From Candidatus Hydrogenedentota bacterium (GTDB lineage: Bacteria > Hydrogenedentota > Hydrogenedentia > Hydrogenedentales > SLHB01): 64,000 bases of DNA. The stretch lies in the NCBI GenBank assembly GCA_013359265.1, contig JABWCD010000004.1, forward strand, positions 248,001 through 312,000, written 5' to 3'. Of this stretch, positions 17,266 to 27,306 are shown piece after piece. The notes below the pieces were generated by a model. It did not search any database. It worked only from the letters and a program-made list of their open reading frames with translations, and had not been told where the DNA came from. Position 1 is the stretch's first letter. Every line of letters begins with the position of its first letter. The position numbers and the translations under genes are program-made.

Positions 17266-19980
17266 ATGTTGGTATTGCGGACTTTCGGCGTAGTCGTTGT
17301 TCTTTGCACGTATGCATCTTTGGATGCAACGGCGCAGCCTGCGTCCGTACGCGGAAAGCTGATCATCTCCCGCGCGGATGCCGCGTGGCAGTCGCAGCAA
17401 ATCGAGGAACCGTGCATTCTTCCGAACCCGAAAGACCCGGCTAAACTAATCATGTTCTACGGCGCGGTGCCGGCATCAGACCGGGCATACGCTGCGGTCG
17501 GCAAGGCGTGGGCGAGAACAAGCGATCCGTTCACATGGTATCAATACGAAGCGAACCCGATATTTCGTCCGGGCGAAACGGGTTGGGACTCGGCGAGCAT
17601 CCGCCTCGATACCGTGTTGTACATACCGGAAGAGGATTCGTATTACATCTACTACTCGGGGACCACCGGGACCGTGCAGGATCGAATCGGGCTGGCAATT
17701 TGTCCCGCCGGAGAAGACGGCTACTCCTCCATCTCACCGGAGGCGATCAAACGGTACGGCGACAAGCCAATTCTGGCGCCCGAACCGGCAGCGCCCTATT
17801 ACGAAGACATGGCGCAACAAGCCGCGGTGATGCGCGAGTGGAACGAAAAGGAGCAGCGTTGGGACTGGTACATGTACTACTCCTATCGCGGTAAGGACGG
17901 CATCCTTCCCGGCATTCGGCTCGCCACGTCCCACGACGGCAAAAACTGGACGCGGCGATACAATGCGAACGACCCGCGCGGCATGGGGCAGATTTTCGAG
18001 TCAACGCCCAACGCGTATTACGAATGGCACCAAATTCAGAAGATCGAGAACACCTACGTGCTCTGCATCGAGGTGGGCATCGAACAGGGAAAGCGATGGC
18101 GCCCGGTGTTGGCGGTCAGCACGGATCCCGCCGAAGGTTGGACGCAGATCGACGTAGATACGATGCTCCAAACAAAGTGGGAGGGGCTGTATGGCGATAA
18201 CACGCTCTACCATGTCGCCACGCCCGCGCTCTATAGCATAGAGAACAAATGGTACTTGTTCTGCCAGGCCTGCGGGCGGCCGGGCAATGACGTGTACACC
18301 GATGGCGCCTGGGAAATGTGGGCGGTCGAGTGCAACCTGAAAATCCCAACGCGCGGGGGGTGCGCCGGCGTCTTCATACCCGGCGTGGTCTCGTCGGATG
18401 CGGCCAACAGCGCGAGAATGCCTCTGCACCCAACGCGGTGGAGCGTTGACGGCAAGCCCATTCTCGGGACGTACGCGCCAGGCGACGGTATGCTTGCCAG
18501 CCTGGATTACATTCGCGATGCGGGAATGAACATTGTCTTCGGCGGCGAAAACGAACTCGATCCGGCCACGCCCGAAGGGGCCTACTGCGCGAAGCACGGC
18601 ATCAAAGTTCTCCACCATCTCACGAGCCATCTGTACCACGGTGTCAGCCTGCGCGAACCGATTTCCGCGGATCAGGTCACAATTCCACTCTCGTTCCAGG
18701 GCGGTAGACCCAAACACACGTCGAAAGTAGTCCAGATCGACGACGAAATCATTCGATACGATTCGATAGACGACACCGGCCTTCTGAATTGTCAGCGCGG
18801 GTGCGATGGCACCAAAGCCGCCGAGCACCGGGAAGGCACAATTCTATTCTGGCCGGGGCCGTGCGCCGACGAGATTCGGCGGGTGAAGGATTCGCCAAAC
18901 CTCTTTGGGTACTACACACTCGACGATAGTCCCGGCGATTCGGTGTCCGCCCTGCGCGCTATGTACGCAACCGTGCAAAAGGAAGACCTGGGCAAACGGC
19001 ACCCAGTCTGCGCAGGGTTCGGCGATGACGGCTCGCTCATCAATTTTGCGCCGGGCGTGTGCGACATCATGTTCATCTACTGGTATCCGGTGGGCACGAA
19101 AAGCTACGAACGCGATCGGACCAGCCAGGTCGTCCAACGCATGTTGACCACCGCGCGCAGCCGTGTCCCGGGAATACCGTTTGTCGGCATCTATCAAGCC
19201 TTCGATGGAAGGCCCGCCAACACCGGGCAAGGCGTGCCCACGGGTGAACAGCTCCGGGAACAGTTGGAAGATTTCGTGCGCGAAGGCGCCAGCGGGCTTG
19301 CAGCGTATTGGCTCGGCAACGAACAACTTCCGGGGTGGGCAACGTTGCCGGAACTGGGTTCGGTCGTGCGCGCGGCGAACCGCGAGGCAATCGATACGGG
19401 CGGTCTCATGGTTCGCCCTGAAACCGAATCAATGAAGGCGACGCGCCTGCAATCTGCCGGACATTGGGCCACGCCTGCGCCGTTCCCGGGCGCAGTGCCC
19501 GCCTGGTACGTGATCGGGCCTTTCGAGGACACCGAAGGGAAACTGCTCGACGCGGTTTTTCCGCCAGACTCCTCGATAGACACCGGCGCAATCCATCCTG
19601 TCAAAGATGGAAAAGCAGGTTGGCGCGTTCGTGAAACTACGTGCGGCACCTTGGGCCTTACCAACATCTACGGACGGCGCGCGCTCAAGAATGCGGCGAT
19701 GTACTTGTATTGCGACGTGACCAGTTCCGCGGATCGACAACTGCAAATGCGGGTATGCACCGATGACGACGGAATCGTGCGCCTCAACGACATCGAGGTG
19801 TATCGCCATGACGGGCCTCGCGGTCTCGATTACGACAAGGATATCGTGCCGGTCACACTGCCTGCGGGCACCTCACGGATATTCGTCAAGGTCTATAACC
19901 GCGCCGGGATGAGTGGCGTGTCCCTGCGGTTCACGAACCTTGACGGGACGCCAGCAGAGGGACTGACCTTCACGCCGTAG
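17266..19980 (+). CDS. Secreted multidomain glycoside hydrolase-like protein (GH43-type propeller)
   Basis: 904 residues. After a signal peptide (about 1-23), residues about 25-380 form a five-bladed-propeller region like GH43/GH32: repeated aromatic strands, YYIYYSG, and a candidate acid in MFYGAVPASD. Residues about 395-720 look like a TIM barrel with LGTYAPGDGML, GYYTLDD and MFIYWYP. The last 180 residues are a beta-sandwich resembling GH2/PA14 accessory domains. Probably acts on plant or algal polysaccharide outside the cell. Specificity and even activity are uncertain, because I cannot align the catalytic acids confidently. Confidence 0.75.
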   Translation: MLVLRTFGVVVVLCTYASLDATAQPASVRGKLIISRADAAWQSQQIEEPCILPNPKDPAKLIMFYGAVPASDRAYAAVGKAWARTSDPFTWYQYEANPIFRPGETGWDSASIRLDTVLYIPEEDSYYIYYSGTTGTVQDRIGLAICPAGEDGYSSISPEAIKRYGDKPILAPEPAAPYYEDMAQQAAVMREWNEKEQRWDWYMYYSYRGKDGILPGIRLATSHDGKNWTRRYNANDPRGMGQIFESTPNAYYEWHQIQKIENTYVLCIEVGIEQGKRWRPVLAVSTDPAEGWTQIDVDTMLQTKWEGLYGDNTLYHVATPALYSIENKWYLFCQACGRPGNDVYTDGAWEMWAVECNLKIPTRGGCAGVFIPGVVSSDAANSARMPLHPTRWSVDGKPILGTYAPGDGMLASLDYIRDAGMNIVFGGENELDPATPEGAYCAKHGIKVLHHLTSHLYHGVSLREPISADQVTIPLSFQGGRPKHTSKVVQIDDEIIRYDSIDDTGLLNCQRGCDGTKAAEHREGTILFWPGPCADEIRRVKDSPNLFGYYTLDDSPGDSVSALRAMYATVQKEDLGKRHPVCAGFGDDGSLINFAPGVCDIMFIYWYPVGTKSYERDRTSQVVQRMLTTARSRVPGIPFVGIYQAFDGRPANTGQGVPTGEQLREQLEDFVREGASGLAAYWLGNEQLPGWATLPELGSVVRAANREAIDTGGLMVRPETESMKATRLQSAGHWATPAPFPGAVPAWYVIGPFEDTEGKLLDAVFPPDSSIDTGAIHPVKDGKAGWRVRETTCGTLGLTNIYGRRALKNAAMYLYCDVTSSADRQLQMRVCTDDDGIVRLNDIEVYRHDGPRGLDYDKDIVPVTLPAGTSRIFVKVYNRAGMSGVSLRFTNLDGTPAEGLTFTP

Positions 19981-20016
19981 CGAAATCGCACGGCCTGCCC
20001 CGATCTGCCGCCCCCG

Positions 20017-20592
20017 CTACTTGCGTCCCCAGATCACGATGGCGGGGGGGACGTTTGCCCAGACGACCCGCGAAAGACCCACCTGGGAGAAGCGGGAGCG
20101 AAGCTTGTTGCGGAACTTCATGCTGGACGGCATGGGGTAGCTGGTGACGTAGATGTACGTCGCGAAAGTGCCGCCAGGTCGCAGCGCCTCGACAGCGCCG
20201 TCGAGGAGTTCGTTTTGAAGCGATTCCTTGAAGAAGGCCCAGGGGAGTCCCGACACGATCGAGTCGCAGTGGCCAACCCCAAGTTCTTTGAGATGTTTGG
20301 GGGTATTGGCTGCGCTGTCCTCATGCACCGTTATCGATGGGAACCGATCCCGTAGCAGTCTCACGAAATCGGAGTTGATTTCCATAGCAATGAACTTCGC
20401 GCCGGGGCGCAAACTGGGAACGATCACCTCCGTAATCGCGCCCGTACCCGGACCGAACTCCACCACAACGTTCGCCTTGGGGACCTGCGCGCAGTCCACC
20501 ACCTGGGCGGCCAATTGCTTGGAGCTCGGCGTAATCGACCCAACGTCGCCGGGCCGCGCAATGAATTCTTTCAGAAACTTCAACGCGTACAC
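20017..20592 (-). CDS. SAM-dependent methyltransferase, PmtA/KsgA-like
   Basis: 191 residues with SAM motif I EFGPGTGAIT at 45-54 and the acidic motif II in IAMEIN. SGLPWAFF takes the motif IV position, and VWANVPPAIV near the end is typical of the bacterial phospholipid N-methyltransferase (PmtA) group. It would methylate phosphatidylethanolamine at the inner membrane. An rRNA adenine methyltransferase is the alternative, but at 191 residues it lacks the KsgA C-terminal domain. It lies 36 nt after the ABC transporter genes on the same strand. Confidence 0.75.
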   Translation of the reverse strand: MYALKFLKEFIARPGDVGSITPSSKQLAAQVVDCAQVPKANVVVEFGPGTGAITEVIVPSLRPGAKFIAMEINSDFVRLLRDRFPSITVHEDSAANTPKHLKELGVGHCDSIVSGLPWAFFKESLQNELLDGAVEALRPGGTFATYIYVTSYPMPSSMKFRNKLRSRFSQVGLSRVVWANVPPAIVIWGRK

Positions 20593-20627
20593 GAACGCAC
20601 CTTAACTTCTAACGCGGCGCGGATGAG

Positions 20628-21470
20628 TTATCCCTTGAGGGCGCCCCGCGTGATGCCCTCGACAAACTGCTTCTGCAAAAGAGTGTACAAAATCACGATT
20701 GGCGCCACAACGAAGACTGCCGCGGCCATCAACAAGTTCCATTGTACGCTGCCCTCTTCCGCCTGTTTGCGCAAGTACGCGACGCCGAGTGGGAGCGTGC
20801 GCATCGACGTGGAGTTCGTCACGATGAGCGGCCAAAGGTAGGCGTTCCATTGTCCGAGCAGCGAGACAAGGGCCACGGCCGTCAGCACGGGGCGGCTCAT
20901 GGGCAGCGCCACATGCCACAGGATACGCGCATGGTGCGCGCCGTCCGCCTGCGCCGCCTCGATCAGCGATCGGGGTATCTGCCGAAACTGTTGATACATC
21001 ACGAACACAGGAAACGCATGCGCAACCGCCGGCACAATGAGGCCCGCGTACGTGTCGAACCACCCGAGCCGGCTTAACAGAATGAAGTTCGGGACCAGCT
21101 TCATTTCTTCCGGTATCATCATGGTCGACAAGACGGCGATTAACAGGACGTGCTTCCCTGGAAATCGAACGACGGCAAACGCGTAACTCATCAGGAGCGC
21201 AAAGGCTACTTGGAAAAACGTTGTCGTACCCGCGACGACGACGCTGTTGATGTAGAAGCGGCCGAATGGCGCAACACGCCATGCGTCGGCATAGTTTGAC
21301 CAACGCCATTCGCCGGATATCCAGACAGGCGGATATGACGCGACTTCGCCACCCGACTTAAGCGAAGTAAGTAGCATCCAGACGAATGGAAGTCCAAGTA
21401 GAAGCGTGGCGACGGTGAGCGCTCCGAGCGTTGCAGTGTACGAAATCCAGGTTGTATGCCGGCCGGACAT
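20628..21470 (-). CDS. Carbohydrate ABC transporter permease (MalG/UgpE type)
   Basis: 280 residues with six TM segments, the first near residues 12-35. The EAA loop that contacts the ATPase reads EAAQADGAHHARI (about 185-200), followed by LPMSRPVL. This is the second inner-membrane subunit of a CUT1 sugar importer. Its start lies 3 nt after the stop of the partner permease. No ATP-binding subunit is encoded nearby, so a shared MsmX/UgpC-like ATPase elsewhere is expected. Confidence 0.93.
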   Translation of the reverse strand: MSGRHTTWISYTATLGALTVATLLLGLPFVWMLLTSLKSGGEVASYPPVWISGEWRWSNYADAWRVAPFGRFYINSVVVAGTTTFFQVAFALLMSYAFAVVRFPGKHVLLIAVLSTMMIPEEMKLVPNFILLSRLGWFDTYAGLIVPAVAHAFPVFVMYQQFRQIPRSLIEAAQADGAHHARILWHVALPMSRPVLTAVALVSLLGQWNAYLWPLIVTNSTSMRTLPLGVAYLRKQAEEGSVQWNLLMAAAVFVVAPIVILYTLLQKQFVEGITRGALKG

Positions 21471-21473
21471 CCG

Positions 21474-22364
21474 CTATTCGCCATGGTGGATGCGGCGGGC
21501 CAACGCGCGCCATTGCGCGACAAGTGCGACAATGGTGACGACGAAAAAAACCAGCGCGAACGCAGATGCAAACCCCGCGCGATAGTCACGGAACGCGAGC
21601 GTGTAGAGATGATACACGTACATGCTTGTGTCGGGATAAACCGGTCCGCCTTCCGTCATTATTGCGACAGTATCGAATGCCTTTGTCGCCGCGATTGTGC
21701 CGGTTAACAGCAAAAAGAAAATGACCGGACCCATGAGCGGAATCGTTAGATGACGGGCCTTCGCGATGGGCCCGGCGCCATCAAGTGTCGCAGCCTCGTA
21801 ACAGTCGCGCGGCAGGCCTTGTAGTCCCGCAAGGTAGAACAGGCCCGCAAAGGCGGTTTCCTTCCAGACGCCGACGAGCACGAGCGCCGCCATGGAAAGC
21901 ACGGCGCTGTCGAGCCAGTTTGGTCCGGCGACGCCCAGTGTGGCGTACACGAAAGCGAGTGGCCCGTATTGCGGGTGCAGCAATAACACCCAAACGAGGG
22001 CCGCAGCCGCGGTCATGGTCACGTGGGGGAGAAACGCAATCGTACGGAATACGCGCTGTCCGGGCGCCGGCATGTTGAGGAATAGCGCGAGAACGAACGC
22101 AAAAACTTGCGCGATTACCACCACGCAAATTGCATAGATCGCCGTGTTCGCCAACACGCGCCAAAACGCGCTGCTGCGAAACAGCTCAACGTAATTGGCA
22201 AGCCCAACCACCTCGTGGGTCGGACGCAGCAGGTCCCAGTCCGTCAAGCTCAACCAGAAGCTGTAGCAAATCGGCCAATAGGTAAACGTCAAGAAAAGGA
22301 GCGCGTTAGGCGCGATGAAACCCAAAAAGGTTAGCCACTCGCGCCTGTTTCCATTCACCTTCAT
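21474..22364 (-). CDS. Carbohydrate ABC transporter permease (MalF/UgpA type)
   Basis: 296 residues, six TM segments. The N-terminal PNALLFLTFTYWPICYSF is the usual first helix, and the EAA loop is YEAATLDGAGPIAKARHLTIP at about residues 195-215. It overlaps the solute-binding protein gene by 4 nt and precedes the second permease gene by 3 nt, so the three genes form a translationally coupled set. Confidence 0.93.
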   Translation of the reverse strand: MKVNGNRREWLTFLGFIAPNALLFLTFTYWPICYSFWLSLTDWDLLRPTHEVVGLANYVELFRSSAFWRVLANTAIYAICVVVIAQVFAFVLALFLNMPAPGQRVFRTIAFLPHVTMTAAAALVWVLLLHPQYGPLAFVYATLGVAGPNWLDSAVLSMAALVLVGVWKETAFAGLFYLAGLQGLPRDCYEAATLDGAGPIAKARHLTIPLMGPVIFFLLLTGTIAATKAFDTVAIMTEGGPVYPDTSMYVYHLYTLAFRDYRAGFASAFALVFFVVTIVALVAQWRALARRIHHGE

Positions 22365-23647
22365 CGCGACCGTTCCGCTTGGATGGCGGCCTCGGCTTTC
22401 GCGTCTGCGTCATCCAATGTCCGCATCACGTCCGCGTCCTGCAACAGAATTCTCCGGAAAGCCTCGTCGAACGCGTTGCGAATAGCGGGAGACATATTGA
22501 CGGAAAAGTCCGCCCGAACATGCGGTAGGGCGTTGTGAATGACGTTGAATCTCGGGTCGCTGGCCCCGCCGCTCATCGCCACCTGTGCGGACGTCGAAAA
22601 CGCCGCGTACCCGGATTCTTTCGCATAGTATGCGATTTGCTCCGGGGCCAGCATGAAACGAATGAATTCCCACGCGGCATCGCGTCGTTCGGGCGGCGTA
22701 ACCGTGAGCATGGCGATTCCGCCTCCGCCCGGCGCGTAAATTCTGCCCTTCGCTCCCGCCGGAAAATTCGCGACGGCGGGAGTGAATCCTTGTGATTGCG
22801 TGAATACCTCGCTGAACGCGTCTTGCGAATCGAGGATCATGGCCGCGCGCTTGCCGATGAACGCCGCGCGGTGTCCACCCGAAGCCTTGTCCGGGACAAT
22901 CGCGGCGCCGTCCCGAACAAGCTGCTGCAACTCGGTGAACACACGGGCGGCGACAGGGTCGTTCAGGGTGATGTTCGAATAATCCGGCGTGGTCAGTTCG
23001 CCGCCTTCGGACCAAATCATCGAGAAGAGCGGCCATGTATTGCTCCACAGCGCGACGCCCACTCGCCTTTCAGCCTCTCCCGAGGCTACTGTCAATGTGC
23101 GCGCGTATACATAAAACTCGGTCCACGTTTTGGGCGGCCCGTCCAATCCTGCTTGATCAAAGGCTTCCTTATTGTAGTAAAGCGTCGGCACTGCGACGTT
23201 GAATGGCAGCCAATACGTGGCGCCGTCGATCTCCCCCGCATGTGCATACGATGACGGCCAATCGGATCGATCGATTCCATTGGGCCCGCTGAGATACGGG
23301 GTCAAATCGACGAGTACGCCGCCGCGCGCAAACTGCCGAATTTCAAACGTACCTAATTGCGTTACATCCGGTCCGGACTTCGCCGCCGCGGAGGCAATGA
23401 GTTTTGTAGCAAGATCGCCGTACGTGCCTTGGTATTCGGACGCAACGTTGACGCCGGACTGCGAGGAGTTGAACCGCCGCACCAGTTCGTCCTGCGCGTC
23501 GCCTGCCGCGCCCGACAACGTTCGCCAATAGGTGATCCGAGTTGCACCTGATTCTGCGGATTCGTTTTGTCCGCAGGATACGGCAAGTCCCGCAAGGAAA
23601 CACGCCATTGCCCGACCTCGAGCGCGTATAATCCAGGACGTCGCCAT
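22361..23647 (-). CDS. Extracellular sugar-binding lipoprotein of ABC importer
   Basis: 428 residues, solute-binding protein family 1 (MalE/UgpB-like). The signal ends in the lipobox LAVSC at about residue 25, so it is membrane-anchored. Family features include RITYWRTLSG, GTYGDLATKLIA and the YYNKEAFDQAGL hinge region. The ATG at 23608 has a nearer GAGGT, but it would remove the Arg-rich n-region of the signal, so I keep 23647. Ligand probably a di- or oligosaccharide. Confidence 0.9.
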   Translation of the reverse strand: MATSWIIRARGRAMACFLAGLAVSCGQNESAESGATRITYWRTLSGAAGDAQDELVRRFNSSQSGVNVASEYQGTYGDLATKLIASAAAKSGPDVTQLGTFEIRQFARGGVLVDLTPYLSGPNGIDRSDWPSSYAHAGEIDGATYWLPFNVAVPTLYYNKEAFDQAGLDGPPKTWTEFYVYARTLTVASGEAERRVGVALWSNTWPLFSMIWSEGGELTTPDYSNITLNDPVAARVFTELQQLVRDGAAIVPDKASGGHRAAFIGKRAAMILDSQDAFSEVFTQSQGFTPAVANFPAGAKGRIYAPGGGGIAMLTVTPPERRDAAWEFIRFMLAPEQIAYYAKESGYAAFSTSAQVAMSGGASDPRFNVIHNALPHVRADFSVNMSPAIRNAFDEAFRRILLQDADVMRTLDDADAKAEAAIQAERSR

Positions 23648-23730
23648 AGTGGACGGAGCCTATCAAGAGCGGTATTGACGTTCAACGTTTGGCATTCGCT
23701 ATGATTGACTATCCAACGAAGGAAACACTT

Positions 23731-24600
23731 ATGAACACAAGCGTGTCTCGACGTACGTTCCTGCGCGTTTCATGCGCGGCGGCCCCGGCGTTCGCCCTGC
23801 GTGCCTTCGGTGCGGCTGGCGAGTCGGAGAAGCCAAGCTACGAGAACAATGCAAAAGGAATGCGCATTCTTCCCGGCGCGTGGCGGCCCCACTACCCGTG
23901 GGAACACATTGCCTGGGTGAGCCCGTCGTGGCCAAGCCAGGACTACATTTGGCTCGACTTTCCCGAAGCGCTTTTCACCGATCGTGGCCTGCTCTACTTG
24001 AGTCATATCAATCCTGCGGCGCCCGCGGTCTACTCGGAGTGGCCTCGAATCGAATGGAAGTCGGAACAGGACAAAGTATCCGTCGAGCGCGTGCTGCCGG
24101 ATGGTGTGTCGTTCTTTGCCGCCGTTATTAAGGAACGGGAAAATGTCGCGGGGCTGGAACTGCGTATTCGCAATGGCAGCGACAAGCCGCTCCGGGAAAT
24201 TACGCTGCAAACCTGCGCGTTCCTCCGGGCGATTCGAGAATTCGCAGACTACACGCGGGACAACAAATATGTGCATGTGCCCAACAAGGGTTGGATGAAG
24301 TTCGAGGAAGCACGAGCGCTGACAGAAGAAAACGGCAAATTCGGACTTGGATGGCGGACGCACTCGAATCGAAAGGCTGACCTCCCCATGATGGCAACCG
24401 TGTCCAACAAAGCCGAACGACTGGTCGCGATGACTTGGCTCGATTCCACGCTTTCGCTGACCCAAAACCACAACCATCCCTGCATGCACGCCGACCCGCA
24501 CTTTAACGACCTCGAACCGGGACAGGACCAAACCGTTCGCGGACGCCTTATCTTCCACGAAGGCCCCTTGAGCGATTTCCCGTATCAGCAGTATTTGTAG
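23731..24600 (+). CDS. Tat-secreted hypothetical protein
   Basis: 289 residues; not assigned to a named family. Start taken at ATG 23731 behind AAGGAAA, giving a twin-arginine signal (VSRRTFLRVSCAAA). The mature part is beta-rich with many Trp and Tyr (HYPWEHIAWVSPSW, LDFPEAL), and the NHNHPCMHADPHF segment has metal-binding potential. It resembles the secreted sandwich proteins common in this phylum. An aminotransferase gene follows after 8 nt. The divergent ABC importer may share regulation with it. Confidence 0.7.
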   Translation: MNTSVSRRTFLRVSCAAAPAFALRAFGAAGESEKPSYENNAKGMRILPGAWRPHYPWEHIAWVSPSWPSQDYIWLDFPEALFTDRGLLYLSHINPAAPAVYSEWPRIEWKSEQDKVSVERVLPDGVSFFAAVIKERENVAGLELRIRNGSDKPLREITLQTCAFLRAIREFADYTRDNKYVHVPNKGWMKFEEARALTEENGKFGLGWRTHSNRKADLPMMATVSNKAERLVAMTWLDSTLSLTQNHNHPCMHADPHFNDLEPGQDQTVRGRLIFHEGPLSDFPYQQYL

Positions 24601-24608
24601 GAGGACGA

Positions 24609-25709
24609 ATGAGCTTTATCGCCGAAAGAATGGGCCGAATTGATTCAAGTGGGATTCGCAAAGTTTTTGCCCTCGCCGCATCGTTGAAGGACCCCGTCAA
24701 CCTCAGTATCGGCCAGCCGGATTACGACGTGGACGAAGCGGTCAAGGCAGTAGCCATCGAGCAGATACGCGCAGGCTTCAACAAATATACCCAAACGGGT
24801 GGCATCGAAGAACTGCGTGAGGAATCGTCTGCGTACTACAAACGCCGTTTCGGCGTTCCGCTGGAAAACGTCATGGTCACGTCCGGCACGTCGGGCGGGT
24901 TGTTTCTCGCACTGCTCGCGACAATTAACCCCGGCGACCAAGTAATCTTCGCCGATCCCTACTTCGTCATGTATAAGCACCTCGTGAACCTGTTGGGGGG
25001 CAAGTGCGCGATGGTGGATACGTATCCACACTTCAAACTTACCCCCGAGGCGATCGAGCGCGTAATTACGCCGAAATCCAAAATGCTGATTGTCAATTCA
25101 CCATCGAATCCGACCGGTGTGACTATGACAATGGAGGAACTGAAGGCTGTGGCCGGGGTCGCGCAAAAACATAACCTGCTTGTGATCTCCGACGACATCT
25201 ACGACCAGTTTCACTACGACGACGCGCCGGGCAGCATGGCGGGCTTATGCGAGAATGTAATCGTCCTGAACGGGTTTTCGAAAACTGCCGCCATGACAGG
25301 CTGGCGCGTCGGCTTCGCGGCCGGCCCGAAAGACATCCTCGACAAGATGAACACGCTGCAGCAGTACACGTTCGTGTGTGCGCCGTCCTTCGCGCAGAAA
25401 GCGGCCGTCACCGCGCTGCACCTCGACCCGGCCGGGAAGATCGCCGCGTATCGGCGAAAGCGCGACCTCGTCTACAACGGCCTTCGCGAACGCGGATTCA
25501 CGGTCACCAAACCGGGCGGAGCGTTCTACATCTTCCCCGAGGCCCCCGGCGGCGATGGCGACGCTTTCGTCAAGAGAGCCATCGACAACAACCTGCTGAT
25601 CATTCCGGGGTCGGTATTCAGCGAGCGAAAAAGCAACATACGTATCAGTTTCGCGGCGACCGATGACACGATTCGGAGAGGACTGGATATCCTCGAAAAG
25701 ATTCGGTAG
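24609..25709 (+). CDS. Class I/II aminotransferase (aspartate aminotransferase-like)
   Basis: 366 residues, PLP-dependent fold type I. The Schiff-base lysine is K225 in GFSKTAAMTGWR. The PLP-phosphate and ring contacts are visible in TSGTSGGL, NSPSNPTG and ISDDIYDQF, and the C-terminal Arg in NIRISFAA should bind the substrate carboxylate. A perfect AGGAGG precedes the ATG. It is probably co-transcribed with the preceding secreted-protein gene, although the functional link is unclear. Amino donor not predictable. Confidence 0.92.
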   Translation: MSFIAERMGRIDSSGIRKVFALAASLKDPVNLSIGQPDYDVDEAVKAVAIEQIRAGFNKYTQTGGIEELREESSAYYKRRFGVPLENVMVTSGTSGGLFLALLATINPGDQVIFADPYFVMYKHLVNLLGGKCAMVDTYPHFKLTPEAIERVITPKSKMLIVNSPSNPTGVTMTMEELKAVAGVAQKHNLLVISDDIYDQFHYDDAPGSMAGLCENVIVLNGFSKTAAMTGWRVGFAAGPKDILDKMNTLQQYTFVCAPSFAQKAAVTALHLDPAGKIAAYRRKRDLVYNGLRERGFTVTKPGGAFYIFPEAPGGDGDAFVKRAIDNNLLIIPGSVFSERKSNIRISFAATDDTIRRGLDILEKIR

Positions 25710-25717
25710 CGTCCGGT

Positions 25718-27112
25718 CTACAACCGGTTATAACCGTTCAGCGCAGCAACGCGGTACGCCTCGGCCATGGTGGGATAGTTGAACGTCGTGTTTATAAAGT
25801 AGAGAAGCGAATTGGCCTCGCCCTTTTGCGCCATGATCGCCTGACCGATGTGGATGATCTCGGAGGCGTTTGCTCCGAAACAATGTACGCCAAGAATCTG
25901 TAGTGTCTCGCGGTGGAAGAGCAGCTTCAGCATTCCGACGGTCTGTCCCGTTATCTGGCCCCGCGCGAGGCTCTTGAAGAGCGCGTGACCCACTTCGTAT
26001 GGGACTTTATTCTGCGTCAACTCCCGCTCGGTCTTTCCCACCGAACTGATCTCCGGCGACGTGTAGATGCCCGTTGGGATGTCCCGAACCAACTCCTGCT
26101 CCGCGTGACCTAGAATGGCCGTGGCGACATAGCGGCCTTCGACGTACGCCGCGCTCGCCAGCGACGTCTTACCTGCAACGTCGCCTGCCGCATAAACGTG
26201 GGGGAGTGCGGTCTGGTAGCGCTCATTAACAGGAATCAGTTGCCGGTGGCCCGGCTCGATGCCGATCGCTTCCAGGTTCATGCCGATCGAATTGCCAACG
26301 CGGCCGCTTGCCCAGAGTAGTACGTCAGATTTCAATTGTTTGCCGGACTTCAAATGCAGAATAACGTCGTTGTCTCGCGCTTCCACGCGCTCGCAGGTTT
26401 CCATGTGGCGAATCAGAACGCCGCAGTCGCGAAGGTGGTAACTCAACGCATCGATGATCTCGTCGTCGAGAAACTCGAGCAGTTTTTCGCGCGTGTTGAC
26501 GAGATTGACCTTGACGTCCAAATTGCGGAACATCGACGCATATTCGCATCCGATCACGCCCGCTCCGTATATGGTGATGGACTTCGGAGTGTCCTTGAGG
26601 CTCAATATCGTGTCGCTGTCGAACACGCGCGGATGCGAAAAGTCCACGTCGTCCGGGCGGTATGGCGATGCACCCGTCGCAATTACGACGTTGGCAGCGC
26701 TAACAATCTCGGGTTCCGCGGAGCCGTTTTGGACCTCTATCGTGTGCGGATCGCGGAAGAACGCGCGGCCGCAAAGCAGGTCGACCCCGTTCCGATCGTA
26801 AAAACGCTTTCGCATCGATACCTGCCGGTCGATGATAGAGGCGGCGCTTTTGCGCAATTGCGAAAAGGACAGGTCGATATTGATGCCGGCCTCGCGAAAC
26901 AACGGGTTGTTGTTCGCCGTGACCATCACGTGAATCGCGTAGCGCAACGCTTTGCTCGGAATCGTGCCGAGATGGGTGCAGCTTCCGCCGACAAGAGGCT
27001 TGCACTCGACCGCGGCAACGCTCTTGCCGGATTTCACCGATTGCATGGCCGCGCCTTCGCCGGCGGGCCCAGTGCCGATAACGAGCACGTCAACGTGACG
27101 CGGTGACGTCAT
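25718..27112 (-). CDS. sthA: Soluble pyridine nucleotide transhydrogenase
   Basis: 464 residues when started at the ATG beginning [13 protein letters not shown], matching the usual 466; the longer upstream reading looks non-coding. FAD-binding [11 protein letters not shown] opens the protein. The segment [16 protein letters not shown] lacks the second redox cysteine of dihydrolipoamide dehydrogenases, which is the diagnostic difference for SthA. The NAD(P) site [13 protein letters not shown] and the C-terminal dimerisation domain are present. It balances NADH and NADPH pools in the cytoplasm. It is transcribed divergently from a polyprenyl synthase gene. Confidence 0.93.
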   Translation of the reverse strand: MTSPRHVDVLVIGTGPAGEGAAMQSVKSGKSVAAVECKPLVGGSCTHLGTIPSKALRYAIHVMVTANNNPLFREAGINIDLSFSQLRKSAASIIDRQVSMRKRFYDRNGVDLLCGRAFFRDPHTIEVQNGSAEPEIVSAANVVIATGASPYRPDDVDFSHPRVFDSDTILSLKDTPKSITIYGAGVIGCEYASMFRNLDVKVNLVNTREKLLEFLDDEIIDALSYHLRDCGVLIRHMETCERVEARDNDVILHLKSGKQLKSDVLLWASGRVGNSIGMNLEAIGIEPGHRQLIPVNERYQTALPHVYAAGDVAGKTSLASAAYVEGRYVATAILGHAEQELVRDIPTGIYTSPEISSVGKTERELTQNKVPYEVGHALFKSLARGQITGQTVGMLKLLFHRETLQILGVHCFGANASEIIHIGQAIMAQKGEANSLLYFINTTFNYPTMAEAYRVAALNGYNRL

Positions 27113-27306
27113 GGGAAAACTGCCTATCCCCGGAAATGAAACGTGTCTCAATTCTCTTGCGCGCCGCGATGCGATGACCTTCGCGCTCGCGTATGCATCC
27201 TGACGATGTGCGCACGATCGCGCTTTGACCTGCAAAGTGATTGAAGATACAGCAATCCGGCGAGATTTTTCAAACGCCGCATCCCGTTATGTTAAAATCC
27301 AACCGT

